This document shows, in pieces, positions 24,139 to 36,424 of a stretch of DNA of 64,000 nucleotides. Position numbers and translations under genes: made by a program. Source of the DNA: Lotus japonicus. Taxonomy: Eukaryota; Streptophyta; Magnoliopsida; Fabales; Fabaceae. The notes under the pieces are model-generated. The model ran no database searches. It had not been told where the DNA came from and saw only the letters and a program-made list of their open reading frames with translations. The stretch lies in the NCBI RefSeq assembly GCF_012489685.1, contig NC_080046.1:29503881-29567880 (forward strand), read 5' to 3'. Within the stretch, counting starts at the first letter, position 1; the number at the start of each line of letters is the position of its first letter.

Positions 24139-24887
24139 CTTCTATAATCAAATGAGGAAAAGGGGAAAAAGATGAGTAGAGATATGATGCAGAGTGTAAG
24201 ACCTGGATTTTCAGAACAAGTTAAGTTTCCGACTCACACGTAGAATCAGTGTAAGCGTGACAAGAGTTTGACATTTGAGAAAGATTAATGAAGAAGAAAG
24301 TTCAGGAATTGCTTGAGGAATGTTGCGTAGTTGTTTTCGGAGTTAGTGCGAGTCGTCTGCACACCTGCCTTATGGCGAGCGTGTCCAGAATAGGCTATTT
24401 CGCTCTTAAAGCAACGTTTTGAGTGAGAATTTGAACTCTCGGAAAATTTAAAGATTCTCTTTATTTTTCCATCGACCAGCGTTTCATTTCGGAACTCTGG
24501 ACTGTACGCACGATAGGTTTCACTTTTCGGATGTCCGCCGACGCTAATTTCTTTGCTTCGAAACCCTATTTTCGAGCAATGGATGAAGACTTTTTCTATT
24601 TGGGACTTCTAACGAAGATTCCGTCTGCGTTGCCAGATTTGTTTCGACGTTTCCAATCTTTCTTCAGAAGGAAGTTTTGTCGTCCGGCGATCACAGCAAA
24701 AAGTAGTTTTTCGGGACAGATTTAACTTACACCGCTTTTGAGATTTTCGATATCGTTTTTCCCATATCATAGATATTTGTTTTGAGTTCTGGATTTCTGA
24801 CGCCAGAATCTCTCTTAGAATTCCTTGGTGAACGTGCTGCAAAAATCGGAATCGCGAAATTTTCATTTTCCCGCGATTTCACCCGCC

Positions 24888-24895
24888 TATAAATA
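24888..24895 (+). promoter_or_regulatory. TATA box of solo LTR copy a
   Basis: TATAAATA in the same GC-rich surroundings as in copies b and c, about 690 bp into the LTR. If active it would drive rightward transcription through the arrays. Confidence 0.55.
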
Positions 24896-26621
24896 GCGCG
24901 AAAAAGCAAAATCCTCTCATTTCTTTCCTCAAAGGGCCGCGAGTTTGGAGAGCAAGGGAGAAGAGTAATTTTCGCGAAATCTTGACCAATCTTCGTGCAG
25001 TTCGTCCCTACTTCTAGGTATCGAGGTAACTATCATGAATCCTGCCTCTGATTTCTGTTTCTGCTGAGTTTCTGAAGTCGTTTCTGTGCTCACAGTTTTG
25101 AGCTTTTTCTAAAATGGTTCGATTTCTTCGATTTCTTGGTTGGGTTATGTTCCTTATGTTCCCCTGAGTCTAAAACCTCTGTCAGTAAACTCTGATTGCG
25201 ATTCAGTTGTCCAGGATCTGAAAAATTGACTCAAAACCCTTTTTGTCTCACATTTCGAAACTTTATTGTCGTAAAGCTATAATCTGACTTCGTGCCTTTA
25301 GGATTTGTTGTCACGGATGTCATGAGGATCGTTGCTGTCAAATTTGTTTTCAGAACTGATAACTTTGAAGTTTTGAGCCTTTATTTTGGACCAAAATGCC
25401 CCTGCGTAGTCGTATTTCGACCCGATTGTCCGAAAATTGTTCTGACAGTTTCTTTGCCTTAGTTTTACCCTAAAACTACCTTGTGAATTGATTTTATCAA
25501 AGAAAAAGAGCCGAAGCCTTTTTTCCTTTGAGGCCGTGGACTATTTCCTTTAGGGGGGAGTTTTTCGGTTTCGAAAACTTGTCTTTTCGTACCTGATTGT
25601 CATATTCTGAAGCTTTAATGCTTTGTCTATCGTTTATGTATTGTTTTGCGATCGAACTAATCGATTTTGTTTGGTTTCTGCTTTGTTTTTCTCCGAGGTT
25701 CAGTTGAGGGAACTTTGGAAGACTCAGAGCAATTGTTTGAGGAGAACTTTGTTTGCGAAGCTGGAACAGCTCGAGGTTAGGGCAACTTACATATATATTA
25801 GCTATGATTTCATGATAGGCGTCGATAAATTCGACTTATGCTTTGCTATGATATTGATTATGATGATGGTTTATTGTTATGAATGTTTTCATAACTTTTG
25901 ATGTTGATGTTGTGTTGGATTGAGCGTTTTGACGCAACTTCGGAGTGGAGATTCATTGATCTGGTGATCTTTGACATTTCGGGTTGGATGAACAACCCTA
26001 GGCAAGTCCGAATGTGGGGTTTGAGACTTAGCCATTTGTTGGGATTCGTTGGAATTCCTAGACTTTCCCCGGGAAATGTATTTTGGGTGGTTGATTTTTG
26101 GAAACTTAGAATGATAGAGCTTTCGAAAAATAAAGACATGGGAAACTTAGACTTTGAGAAATAAACTCATAATTTGACTAATTTGAATTGAAATCATTTT
26201 TATTAACGTTAAGCATAGGAGAACTGAAGGGGAAAATTATTTATGAAAGGCGGGGAAAAGTCGACTTATGTTGTGGGTTTGGAGAGTTTGGAATTGGGAA
26301 AGCCATCAAGGTGGGCTATGGTGATGATTGAAAGTCACCGAGTACTCTAGTACTCCTGGTAGTGTTGTTCGAGTCGTGTTGTATTGACCGGCACAGACTC
26401 TGGGTTTTGTTTGGGCTGTGTTGTATTGACCGACACTAGACCCTCGTGTATTCTTGTTGGTGGAGTTGTGTTGTATTGACCGACACTAACTCTTGGGTTG
26501 TTTTGAGTTTGGGTCGGAGCAGTTTTTGACCATCGAGATTTGATGAGTCAGATGACTCAAGAAGTCATCAAGGGTGATCGCACTCCTTTCATAATTAATT
26601 ATCTTTTGTCGCCGAATCGAC

Positions 26622-26790
26622 ATATACCTTCGGGTACAGTATATCTATATACCTTCGGGTACAGTATATACCTTCGGGTACAGTATATCTATATACCTTC
26701 GGGTACAGTATATACCTTCGGGTACAGTATATCTATATACCTTCGGGTACAGTATATCTATATACCTTCGGGTACAATATATACCTTCGG
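26622..26790. repeat. Array of ACCTTCGGGTA hairpin units
   Basis: Seven full copies and one partial of TATACCTTCGGGTACAGTAT, spaced alternately about 18 and 26 bp. The core TACC-TTCG-GGTA is a perfect stem closing a TTCG loop. As RNA this is C(UUCG)G, an exceptionally stable tetraloop. Confidence 0.9.
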
Positions 26791-27160
26791 AGCTTCTCTG
26801 AGGCGTGAGACTTCGTGAAAGCATGGAACTTCACTGAAGCGTGAGACTTCGTGAAAGTGAGTAAGCTTCACTGAGGCGTGATACTTCGTGAAAGCAGAAA
26901 CTTCACTGAGGCGGGAGACCTCGTGGAGACGGGAACCTTCGCTGAAACGGGAGATTTTGCGGAGGCGTACACCTTTGCTGAAGCGGGAGACTTTGCGGAG
27001 GCGTGCAACTTCACTGAAGCGTGAGACTTCGTGAAGGCGCGAAACTTCACTGAAGCGTGAGACTTCGTGAATGTGTGAGATTTCACTGAAGCGTGAGACT
27101 TCGTGAAAGCGTAAGACCCCATTGAAGCGTGAGACTTCATGGAAGCGTGAGATATCATCG
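26791..27160. repeat. Array of CTTCACTGAAGCG-type units
   Basis: About ten imperfect units of roughly 36 bp built from CTTCACTGAAGCGTGAGA and CTTCGTGAAAGC. The units contain short palindromes CTTC-ACT-GAAG and CTTC-GT-GAAG. Some diverged units (ACCTCGTGGAG) keep the pairing. The array follows the TTCG array directly. Confidence 0.85.
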
Positions 27161-28549
27161 TCGTTTACCCTAGGGCAACGACAGGGAACATTGGTTTAGT
27201 TGGATACGTGTGTGTTGGGAGGACGATACATTGTTTGACTAACCTTATCACCTAACTTCATATGTTGAGATTATGATGATTTGATGTCGATGAACATCGT
27301 TAGGTATTAATGATTGAACTGTGTAGGAGATTCGAGAACATGCTATGTATATACCTTAGAGTAGGCAATACATAACTTATATGTATATATATACAACATA
27401 TGTATATATCCCCTTTATCACAAGTTGATTGTATATCTATTGTATTCTGTAAGTTGACCCTAGCGCCTTGGCTTTGTTTGTATGTTTGTGTTTGGGCGGT
27501 CGGCCTGCTGCCAGGCGTCTGTCAGCCGGTTCGTGATGATGCGTTGTGCGGGAAAGACCCGGAGCGGAACAACTATTGCTGAAGCTTTCGACGAGGACCC
27601 GGACTTCATGTCTGATCGAGGGAGGGTCGATGATAGTAGTGTGGGGTATGGGTGGTTAGAGTCTTTTGGAGTTGGTTGTTACTGTAATAGCTCTGATTCG
27701 TTTTGCTTTTGGGACAGGGAAGGTTCCCGATGCATGGCTTCTTGTGTGGTTCTCTTACGGAGGGATCACAGTGAGTCAGTCGGACCATAGGGGTCTTTGC
27801 TTAGGCCATTTTGAGGCCGACTTTCTCCTAGTGGTTTGTAATTATACTTTTTCTCACTCACACTTCTGGATCTGTAAATATTTGCCTACGGGCACACTAC
27901 TTTGGAGTCACTGCGAGTGTGTGTGACGTGGAAGTGCAGCTGAGGCTGTACATGTTTATATTTGATGTATATCGGTTAGTTTAGTTGTTGGGCTTTGTCT
28001 TTATTTCTTTATTGCTTTTATTAAAAGGAAACAATCAAAAAAAAAAATTACCTGTTTTCCGCGTAAAGATTATTTTTGGTTACTAAAGTGACACCTGGAA
28101 ATCGGGGTGTTACACAGAGATAAGGGAAGGAGGACTCACCGGAGAAGGATGTGAAGAGTGGGTAGCGGAAAGGGTGATAGGCAACGGCACCGGAGCGGAA
28201 GTTGGAAGAAGGAGCTTGGTAGGCAATAAGGGAGGTAAAAAGCGGTCTCGGAAAGGGATGATTGTAGGGAAAAAGGGTTTTTACAGGCAGGGGGAGAAGT
28301 TGGAAAGGTGACGCGTGTTGGACACGTGTGGAAGATTGGAAGTCATGATGGTTTTTGGGGAAGTGGAACGCGTGTGATGGGGGTTACTGCGCACGATGGG
28401 ACAGTTATGAAAAGTGAAGTGACGGTTCCGGAGAAAGAGGAAAACAGGTGTAACTGACGCGTCACGTGGAGTAGTTAAGAATTTGAAAGGTTTTTTGAAA
28501 TAAGAGGAAGCGCGAAAGGCCTCGCCGCCATAGAAACCAAACGCCATCG

Positions 28550-29220
28550 CCTGACAAGTAATACCAGCATTAAAGTTTAGTCACTCGCCAGGGACATTGC
28601 CAGCCAACGCTTGGGTGATCAGTACATGATCAATGCCTGCCACCTTTCTCGCCGGCGAACGGTCGCTCACCTACTCCAACCAATCGCCAGTACGGAGCGA
28701 TCATTCTCGCCGCTTGTGGACTTGTAGACTTGTGGACTTGTGGACTTGCCGGTTTGGGTTGTTCGCCAAGACCAAAAATGCTTGTTTCCTTTTGCTTACG
28801 CCATGTTGGCGACGTAGTTTACTTATTTTTTCTCAAGCCATGTTGGCAGCTTAGATCCCAGTGTACTATAGGATACATGTAAAGGCATTTAAAAGACACA
28901 CTTAGCTCTCATACTTCGAGCTCGGTGTCTTGTGGACTAGTGGACTGGGCGAGCCCCTAGAGGGGCAACGCCCGGTGTGTAGCCCGCCCCGAGGCGAGGG
29001 CCTGGCCTTAAGTTGGGCCTCAGCCTCGGAGGCCCAATCGGCCCAATAGGTAGTGCCCAAACTCTATAAATAGGAGGTAGTTACCAATTGTAGGGGACTT
29101 TTGCTCATTTGTTGAAATAACACATGAAATTCAGCATTCTCTCTCTCATTCTCATTCTCTCTAGCACAATTTTCCACTCTCTAGGTACCATCCCTATCTT
29201 CAATGTTCATTCCCAGAACA
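28550..29220 (+). repeat. LTR-like 3' end of the Tat-like element
   Basis: Plus-strand TATAAATA at 29065 is followed by a CT-rich leader. Upstream there is a short repeat of CTTGTGGACTTG (28714-28750) and GC-rich palindromic sequence near 28975-29050. The right end CCAGAACA abuts the chromovirus LTR at 29221. The left limit is a guess, as no second copy is in the window. Confidence 0.4.
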
Positions 29221-30467
29221 TATAACTTCCTAGTTTACCACATTTTCATCTGAAGACCAGAAACAGGTGATATCGGGCCATGAAGTCCGCTGTCCAGTAC
29301 AGAAAACTGGAAGGGTCACTTCTGCCCTAAATTAAAATTTTGAAGATGCAAGTGCAAAGTTTCAAAGCCATTTTCCAGCAACAAAACGTCATATATTCTT
29401 GTGTAATCACCCTAAGAAAAGATTTCAGAACCTAACACATCTCAATCATCACGTTGGACAAATAAATTTCATGTCAAACTTAGCAAGTATTGCATGGGAT
29501 CTTCACAAAGCATCAAGGTCTAAGGCAAGAATAGCAAATAGTGAAACAATAACACATGGTATCTCATGGCAAAATCCAGCAAGCATCATGATCATAAAAG
29601 TCTAGCTAGCTATCCCATAACCAAACCCTCATGCAAAAACCCTCCAACAACAAAACTTTTCACAACAAATCATGGCAACACTTCCCTAACAACCTACCCA
29701 ATCCTAGGACCAACCCTTACCTTGCTAAAACCTTGATGAAAGAAGAAAATGATGAAGTTTTGAAGAGGCTTTTCCTTGCTGTCCAAGTTCCCTCCCTCTT
29801 TCTCCTTCTCGAATCCTCTCCCTCTCTCTCGTGATCTCACTCTCTCTTGCTCCCCTTCACGACGGCGGCCGGCGGTAAGGGTGGAAGGTGGCGGATCCTC
29901 TCCTCTCCTCTCCTTTCTCTCTTCTGTTTTAACGTGATGGAGGTGCTGCCCAAGGGTTTCTAATTCAGATTTTGTGTGAATGAGAAAAACTCCTTCCCCC
30001 AAACCCTATTGAACCCGCGGCTACACAAGCATGGGCTAGGGTTTTGAAATTTTTTTCTTTCTAAGCCCAAACAAGTAAGAATCCTGAACCCAACTAATTA
30101 CTCACTTAAACCGGTCTGACTTATGAGAAAACCAAAGCACTTTTTAATAAAAACAATATTAAAACAGGAATTAAAAGGAAAATTCTCCAATTAACCCGCT
30201 GGTACTGTACAGCCAAAACCATCGTCACTAAAACTACAATATCTCAAGGTACCGATATCGGAATGACCTGATTCTACTTTGAGAATTTTCTACACTTAAA
30301 GGGATACAACTCTCATGAAGGAAGTTTTCCCAAATGAGGTCGTTAAGACCCTCTAAAAATTCACACAAGTTGACAGTCGAGATCTGGCAATTTCCAAACT
30401 TGAACAAAACCCTCATTTTATTCAATCTTTCTCAAAAAAACAAAACAAACTAAAATAGGGCCTTACA
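29221..30467 (-). repeat. Chromovirus 3' LTR, truncated
   Basis: Aligns with the right LTR from about 35497 to its end at 40985, skipping the solo LTR, and ends CCTTACA like it. The outer 1.5 kb corresponding to 34006-35496 is absent. The break is where the Tat-like LTR ends. Confidence 0.85.
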
Positions 30468-30504
30468 ATGCCACCCCCCTTAAAAATAGTTTCGCCCTCG
30501 AAAC

Positions 30505-33500
30505 TTAAGGGTTTACAAACAAATCGGGATGTGACTCCCGCATCTTATTCTCTAGTTCCCATGTGGCATCGCCTATCGCTTGATTCCAAACGACCTTCAC
30601 CAAGGACACCTCTTTGTTCCTCAGACGTTTGGTACTCTTGTCGACAATCTTGATGGGCGGCATCACCATCGTCAGATCATCCTTTAGCTGAATGTCGTCA
30701 GGTTCAAGAACGTGAGAATCGTCAGCCATGTACTTCTGCAACTCTGACACATGGAGTACATCATGGATATTGGATAGGAAAGGCGGCAAACAATCCTATA
30801 TGCCACTGGCCCAACTCGTTCCGTTATCTGGTACGGTCCAATGAACTTTGGAGTAAGCTTCTTAGACTTGATCGCCCTTCCGACACCTGTCATCGGGGTA
30901 ACCCGTAAGAAGACATGATCTCAAGCTTGAAATTCCAGCTCTTTCCTTCGATTGTCAGCGTAACTCTTCTAACGGCTCTGTGAGATCCTCATCTTTTCTT
31001 GAATTCGCTTTACTTCTTCAGTGGTTTGCTGAACCAGCTCGGGTCCAATCACTAAGTTCTCCCCATCTTGATGCCAGCACAAAGGCGTCCGACACCTCCG
31101 ACCATACAAAGCTTCATAAGGTGTCATCCCGATGCTCGCATGAAAGCTGTTATTGTAGGTGAACTCAATCAGCGGTAACAACTCATCCCAGCTTCCTTTA
31201 TGATCTAGCACACAAGCTCTTAGCAAATCCTCCAAGGATTGAATAGTTCTTTCGGTTTGCCCATCCGTCTGTGGATGATAAGCGGAACTCAATCTCAGCT
31301 TGGTTCCCAAAGCTTGTTGCGAAGCTCCCCAGAAACGTGAGGTAAACCTCGGGTCTCTGTCCGACACAATACTAGATGGTATCCCATGCAGACGAACAAT
31401 CTCTGCAATGTAGATTTCTGCTAGTCTCTCCACCTTGTAGTTCAGATTGATTGGCACGAAGTGAGCGGTCTTCGTCAGTCGATCAACCACTACCTAAATT
31501 GCATCAAATCTCCTTCGTGTTAGGGGTAACCCCGTCACGAAGTCCATAGAGATGCTATCCCATTTCCACTCTGGAACCTCCAACGACTGTAGTTTTCCTG
31601 CTGGCTTCTGATGTTCCACCTTAGCCTTCTGACAAGTCAAACATTTCGACGCATACTCGGCTACTTGCTTCTTCATCCCGGGCCAGCAGAAATGAAGTTT
31701 CAGGTCTTGGTACATCTTGTTCATCCCCGGATGAATGCTCAACTAGCTCTTGTGACCTTCATCCAAGATCAACCTCCTCATAGCTGCGTCATTGGGTACA
31801 CAAACTCGTCCCTTGCAACGCAGTATGTTATCGTTTCCGATAGCAAACTCTGGTGCCTTCCCTTGAGTAACTAGTTCGCGCCACTCAAGTAATCCTTCAT
31901 CGGTCTCTTGCTTTGATTTGATCTCATCCAAGAGTCCACTCGACACCGTCATCATCCCGAAGCTAAGCTTCCCTAGAGCTATCTTCACATCCAAACTCAG
32001 ATCTCGGAACGCCTCCAGCAGTTCTAACTCCTTGACCATCAACGAGGAAACATGCATAGCCTTTCGACTAAGAGCGTCAGCTACAACATTGGTTTTCCTC
32101 GGATGGTACTGTAGGTCAAACTCGTAGTCCTGCAGAAATTCCATCAATCTTCGCTGTCTCATGTTCAAATCTTTCTGATCGAACAAATACTTCAGACTCT
32201 TGTGATCACTGTAGATCGTGAACGTACTGCCATACAGGTAATGCCTCCAAATCTTGAGAGCGTATACTATAGTAGCCAACTCCAAATCATGCGTAGGATA
32301 GTTCTTCTCATGAATCTTCAGTTGTCGCGAGGCATAAGCAATCACTTTCTTCTCCTGCATCATTACACAACCCAACCCATTATGTGAAGCGTCACAATAA
32401 ACGTCATAAGGTTCTCCTTCCTTGGGTAAGGCTAGTATCGGTGCAGTAGTCAGTCGCTTCTTCATTTTCTGAAAACTCTTTTCACATTTCTCCGTCCATG
32501 CAAAAGGTTGATTCTTCTTTGTCAACTGGGTCAATGGTGAAGTCAACTTTGCATAATCCTTCACGAAGCGTCTATAGTAGCCAGAAAGTCCAACAAAACT
32601 CCTGATGTCGCTTGCTGTCTTAGGTTGTTCCCAAGACATGATCGATTCAATCTTGCTGGGGTCAACAGCCACACCCTGTCTTGACATGACATGACCTAGG
32701 AACTTCACCTCTTCCATCCAGAACTCACATTTCGAGTCGTTAGCATATAGCTCCTTCCCTCGTAACACTCCTAGCACTTGACGCAAATGCTCTTCGTGTT
32801 CTTCCCTACTCTTAGAGTAAATCAAAATATCGTCAATGAACACCACCACGAACTTGTCCAGGAATGGCCTGAACACTCTGTTCATGTAGTCCATAAACAC
32901 TGCGGGTGCATTTGTAACTCCAAACGGCATCACGAGATACTCATAATGCCCGTATCGAGTTCTGAATGCGGTCTTCTGTATGTCAGCCTCCTTGACACGG
33001 ATCTGGTGATACCCTGACTTCAGGTCTATCTTCGAGAAAACAACAGCTCCCCGAAGTTGATCCATCAAATCATCTATCTGAGGCATCGGGTAACGATTCT
33101 TCACTGTCACCTTGTTGAGTTGTCGGTAATCCACACACAATCTGGACCTTCCGTCCTTCTTCTTCACCAGCAACACCGGTGCTCCCCATGGCGACACACT
33201 TAGTCGGATAAATACTTTGGAAGTGAGATCCTCCAACTGTTTTGCTAAGTCCGCCAACTCTGCTGGTGCCATCCGATAAGGCGCCATTGATATCGGTCCT
33301 GTACCGGGCATAATATCAATAGAGAACTCTGTTTCTCTTACTGGCGGTAATCCAGACACATCCTCTGGAAACACATCCACAAAATCTTGCACCACCAAAA
33401 TGTTGCGTACGTCGCCATTGTTCTTCGCCTCAGCTACGATAGAGTTCACGAATGCTGGTGAACCCCTTCCCAAATTGTACGAATTCAAGTAATCCGTAAC

Positions 33501-33857
33501 GCCAGAATCCGGAAAGACTACGACCTTATTAGCACAATCCAACAAAAAGTGATACTGTGCCAACCAGTCCATTCCCAGAATCACATCGAGCTCTTTAAGC
33601 CCTAAACAGACGAGGTTCGCAAAGAACTTCCGATCCTCATAAATCAACGGACATTGCAAGCATGTCGTGCGCGTAACTAATCGATCGGCGGCAGGGGTCG
33701 ACACCACCAAATCGAATGGTAAATCAGCAGTTAGCAATCCTAACTTTTTCACACACTCCTCAGCAATGAATGAGTGTGTAGCACCATAATCAAATAACAC
33801 CATTAAAGACTCAAGTATCACGGCAATGATACTAATTTCAGACAATCTCACAGTCAA
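30505..33857 (-). pseudogene. Chromovirus pol: protease, RT, RNase H, integrase, chromodomain
   Basis: 33857-31743 is one long frame (704 codons): a protease-like DYGATHSFI (normally D[ST]G), RT with [31 protein letters not shown] and the catalytic FIDD, RNase H with CDASHNGLG and SDHKSL. A stop at 31743 separates the integrase zinc-binding part, another near 31492 falls just before VVVDRLTK, then the catalytic core runs with SDRDPRF and [10 protein letters not shown]. Further stops lie near 30968 and 30930 with a frame change near 30790. The end (30505-30650) has the chromodomain pattern VVWNQAIGDATWELE, which in chromoviruses steers integration to heterochromatin. Several stops look like single C-to-T or G-to-A changes. 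Catalytic RT residues are intact but the element cannot make a full polyprotein. Confidence 0.88.
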
Positions 33858-36424
33858 GCAAACATCTTAGCACACAAGTAACCCAATCTCACCGCGAAGC
33901 TTTGTAAACATCTTTATCAAAAACAAAAACATCAACGAGTTCGGAAACTCGTAAGCCCAAAACCCTTAGTGCTCTGGTTTCTCAACCGGAGCTCTGATAC
34001 CACAATGTAACGCCCCGATTTCTCGAGTGTCACCCAGTAACCGATCACGTGTATTTTCTCAAAGAATTTTCGCCGATTAATTAATTAACCTTTAATTAAT
34101 GATAAAAGATTCATTAATTGCGAAACTCTTGAAAGATTAACCTTTACAAATCTCGCGGAAGTAAACATCATCTCAAAACTTTTGAATTAAATAAAATACG
34201 TATGAAACATACGTCTAAAACCAAGGTAAATTACATCAACTTTAACTATCCAAATGAAAACAAAATAATTGCTCAATGCTTCCCGAACTCGGTACTCTCA
34301 ACCCAAAGAGAAAATGGATGTCTCTCAACCCAACCCAAATCCTTGGCCTCTTTCTCTTTATCTTCTTCCTCTTTATCTAAAGTGTAGTCGTCATCCGGTA
34401 GTGGCTCGTCACAGAGTATCAGCTTCCAAGAATGAGTCGTCGCCGTTATCTTCATGACCATCTACCCCCCCCCCCCAAATAAACGCATAAACAAGTAGCG
34501 CAAGGGTCAGGTCTCATATTCTCATAAAAACATTCACATATACATGTACTCTCATAAATAACAAGGTATAATAAGCATAATCTTTAAGTTATATCTCAGT
34601 CAGTCACCTAAGTTCAGTTAGGCTAGCGACCTCACCATTCACACAACCACCTCAACACCAATGGCCATAATCACGATCATCCGCAGATGAACAATTCTCG
34701 GAGGGGACACACCGCACAACCCTCATTCATGTGGGGGGACACACCGTCCGCCAGACACACCGTCCGTCCATAGAATCACAAGGTGACCGCAGTCCACCAA
34801 TCACGTGGGGACACACCGTACAACCCACAAAACACCCTCGCGTGCAAGTAACTGTTTGTCTCTAACGGTACCATCGTTCTCATGGCCCATAGTCTTCACT
34901 AGACCTATGTCCAATTATTCACATTTTACTTGCAAGCGATTAAGTTCTCATTTCTCTTTGTTAAAGGCTCTATTGAGTCACCCTAGAGTCTTAACATTTT
35001 CACAAAACTTATACAACTTAAATGACAATAAAAATCACAGCACCAAAAGGAATTACAGCTGGATGAGTGACCTTTTTTACAGAATAATCCAGCCAGTAAC
35101 AAAATTCATCAATACCATACAAGTAAATTAGATATTCCAAATTCAGAAAACATCCAACCCAAAAACTAGTAGATTCAAGTTTTATGAAATAACTGTCATA
35201 TTCATTTTCTAAAAAAAAAACAGCAGGAACAGCGATCACTAACAACGATCTCCCGAACTCAATTCTCAACCGAATATGACATACTATACATGCCTGGAAA
35301 GCTATTTCGAAAATCTACGACTTTCTAGTTTAACACTTTTTCTTTTGAAACCCAGAACTTGGTGATATTAGGCTCTGAAGTTCGCTGTCCGGTACAGGGA
35401 AAACAGCAGGCGTATCAGTCACTAAAACCGATCTCCAGGCCTCATTACTAAACCAAATATTTTGTTCTTTATACGCCTTGAAAGCTAATTCGAAGATCTA
35501 TAACTTCCTTGTTTACCACATTTTCATCTGAAGACCAGAAACAGGTGATATCGGGCCATGAAGTCCGCTGTCCAGTACAGAAAACTGGAAGGGTCACTTC
35601 TGCCCTTAATTAAAATTTTGAAGATGCAAGTGCAAAGTTTCAAAGCCATTTTCCAGCAAAAAAACGTCATATATTCTTGTGTAATCACCCTAAGAAAAGA
35701 TTTCAGAACCTAACACATCTCAATCATCACGTTGGACAAATAAATTTCATGTCAAACTTAGCAAGTATTGCATGGGATCTTCACAAAGCATCAAGGTCTA
35801 AGGCAAGAATAGCAAATAGTGAAACAATAACACATGGTATCTCATGGCAAAATCCAGCAAGCATCATGATCATAAAAGTCCAGCAAGCTATCCTGTAAGA
35901 CCTGGATTTGCCGAACAAGTTAATTTCCGACTCACGCGTAGAATCAGTGTAAGCGTGACAGGAGTTTGCTGTTTGTGAAAGATTAATGAAGAAGAAAGTT
36001 CAGGAATTGCTTGAGGAATGTTGCGTAGTCGCTGTAGGAATTAGTGCGAGTCGTCTGCACACCTGCCTTATGGCGAGCGTGTCCAGAATAGGCTAATTTC
36101 GCTTTAGAGCAACGTTTTACGTGAGATTTCGAATCCTTGGAAAATTTAAAGGTTCTCTTTATTTTTCCTTCGATCAGCATTTCATTTCGGAACTCTGGAC
36201 TGTACGCACGATAGTATTCACTTTTCGGAAGTCCGACGACGCTAATTTCTTTGCTTCGAAACCCTAGATTCAAGCGCTGGATGAAGACTTTTTCTATTCG
36301 GGACTTCTAACGAAGTTTCCGTCCACGTTGCCAGATTTGTTTTGACGTTTCCAATCTTTCTTCAGAAGGAAGTTTCTTCATCCGACGTCAAACGCAAAAA
36401 GTAGTTTTGCGACATATTTCAACT

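Larger units (their letters stand above)
24195..28114 (+). repeat. Solo LTR of the long-LTR family, copy a
   Basis: 3,920 bp from TGTAAGACCTGG to GGTGTTACA, flanked by a perfect TSD CAGAG (24190-24194 and 28115-28119). No internal region follows, so it is a solo LTR left by recombination. Its body matches copies b and c, reversed. It has TATAAATA at 24888, three copies of the GTGTTGTATTGACCG motif (26375-26490), and two arrays not found in b/c: about 26622-26790 and 26791-27160. A 102-codon frame at 27482-27790 corresponds to one in copies b/c. Confidence 0.9.
23172..29220 (+). mobile_element. 3' part of a Ty3/Tat-like element with antisense frame and 3' LTR
   Basis: A foreign block lies between the SIRE remnant and the chromovirus LTR. 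It has an antisense PF04195-type frame (23259-24138, minus) and, at its right end, an LTR-like plus-strand sequence with TATAAATA (29065-29072) and CA at 29220. Tat-lineage Ty3 elements are known to carry extra frames, some antisense, between pol and the 3' LTR, which fits this order. gag-pol and the 5' LTR are absent. It is interrupted by the solo LTR at 24195-28114. The lineage call is inference, since no pol is present. Confidence 0.55.

Noticed and set aside
26868..27158. 96-codon frame with repeated SHASVK-type units
   Set aside because: Translation of the antisense of a tandem array; the repeats explain it entirely.
29694..30002. 102-codon Glu/Arg-rich frame repeated at 40211-40519
   Set aside because: It lies in both copies of the chromovirus LTR and is low-complexity; no sign of a protein.
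34466..34480. C-run in the chromovirus LTR as a functional element
   Set aside because: Most likely slippage or an assembly artefact; nothing around it suggests function.
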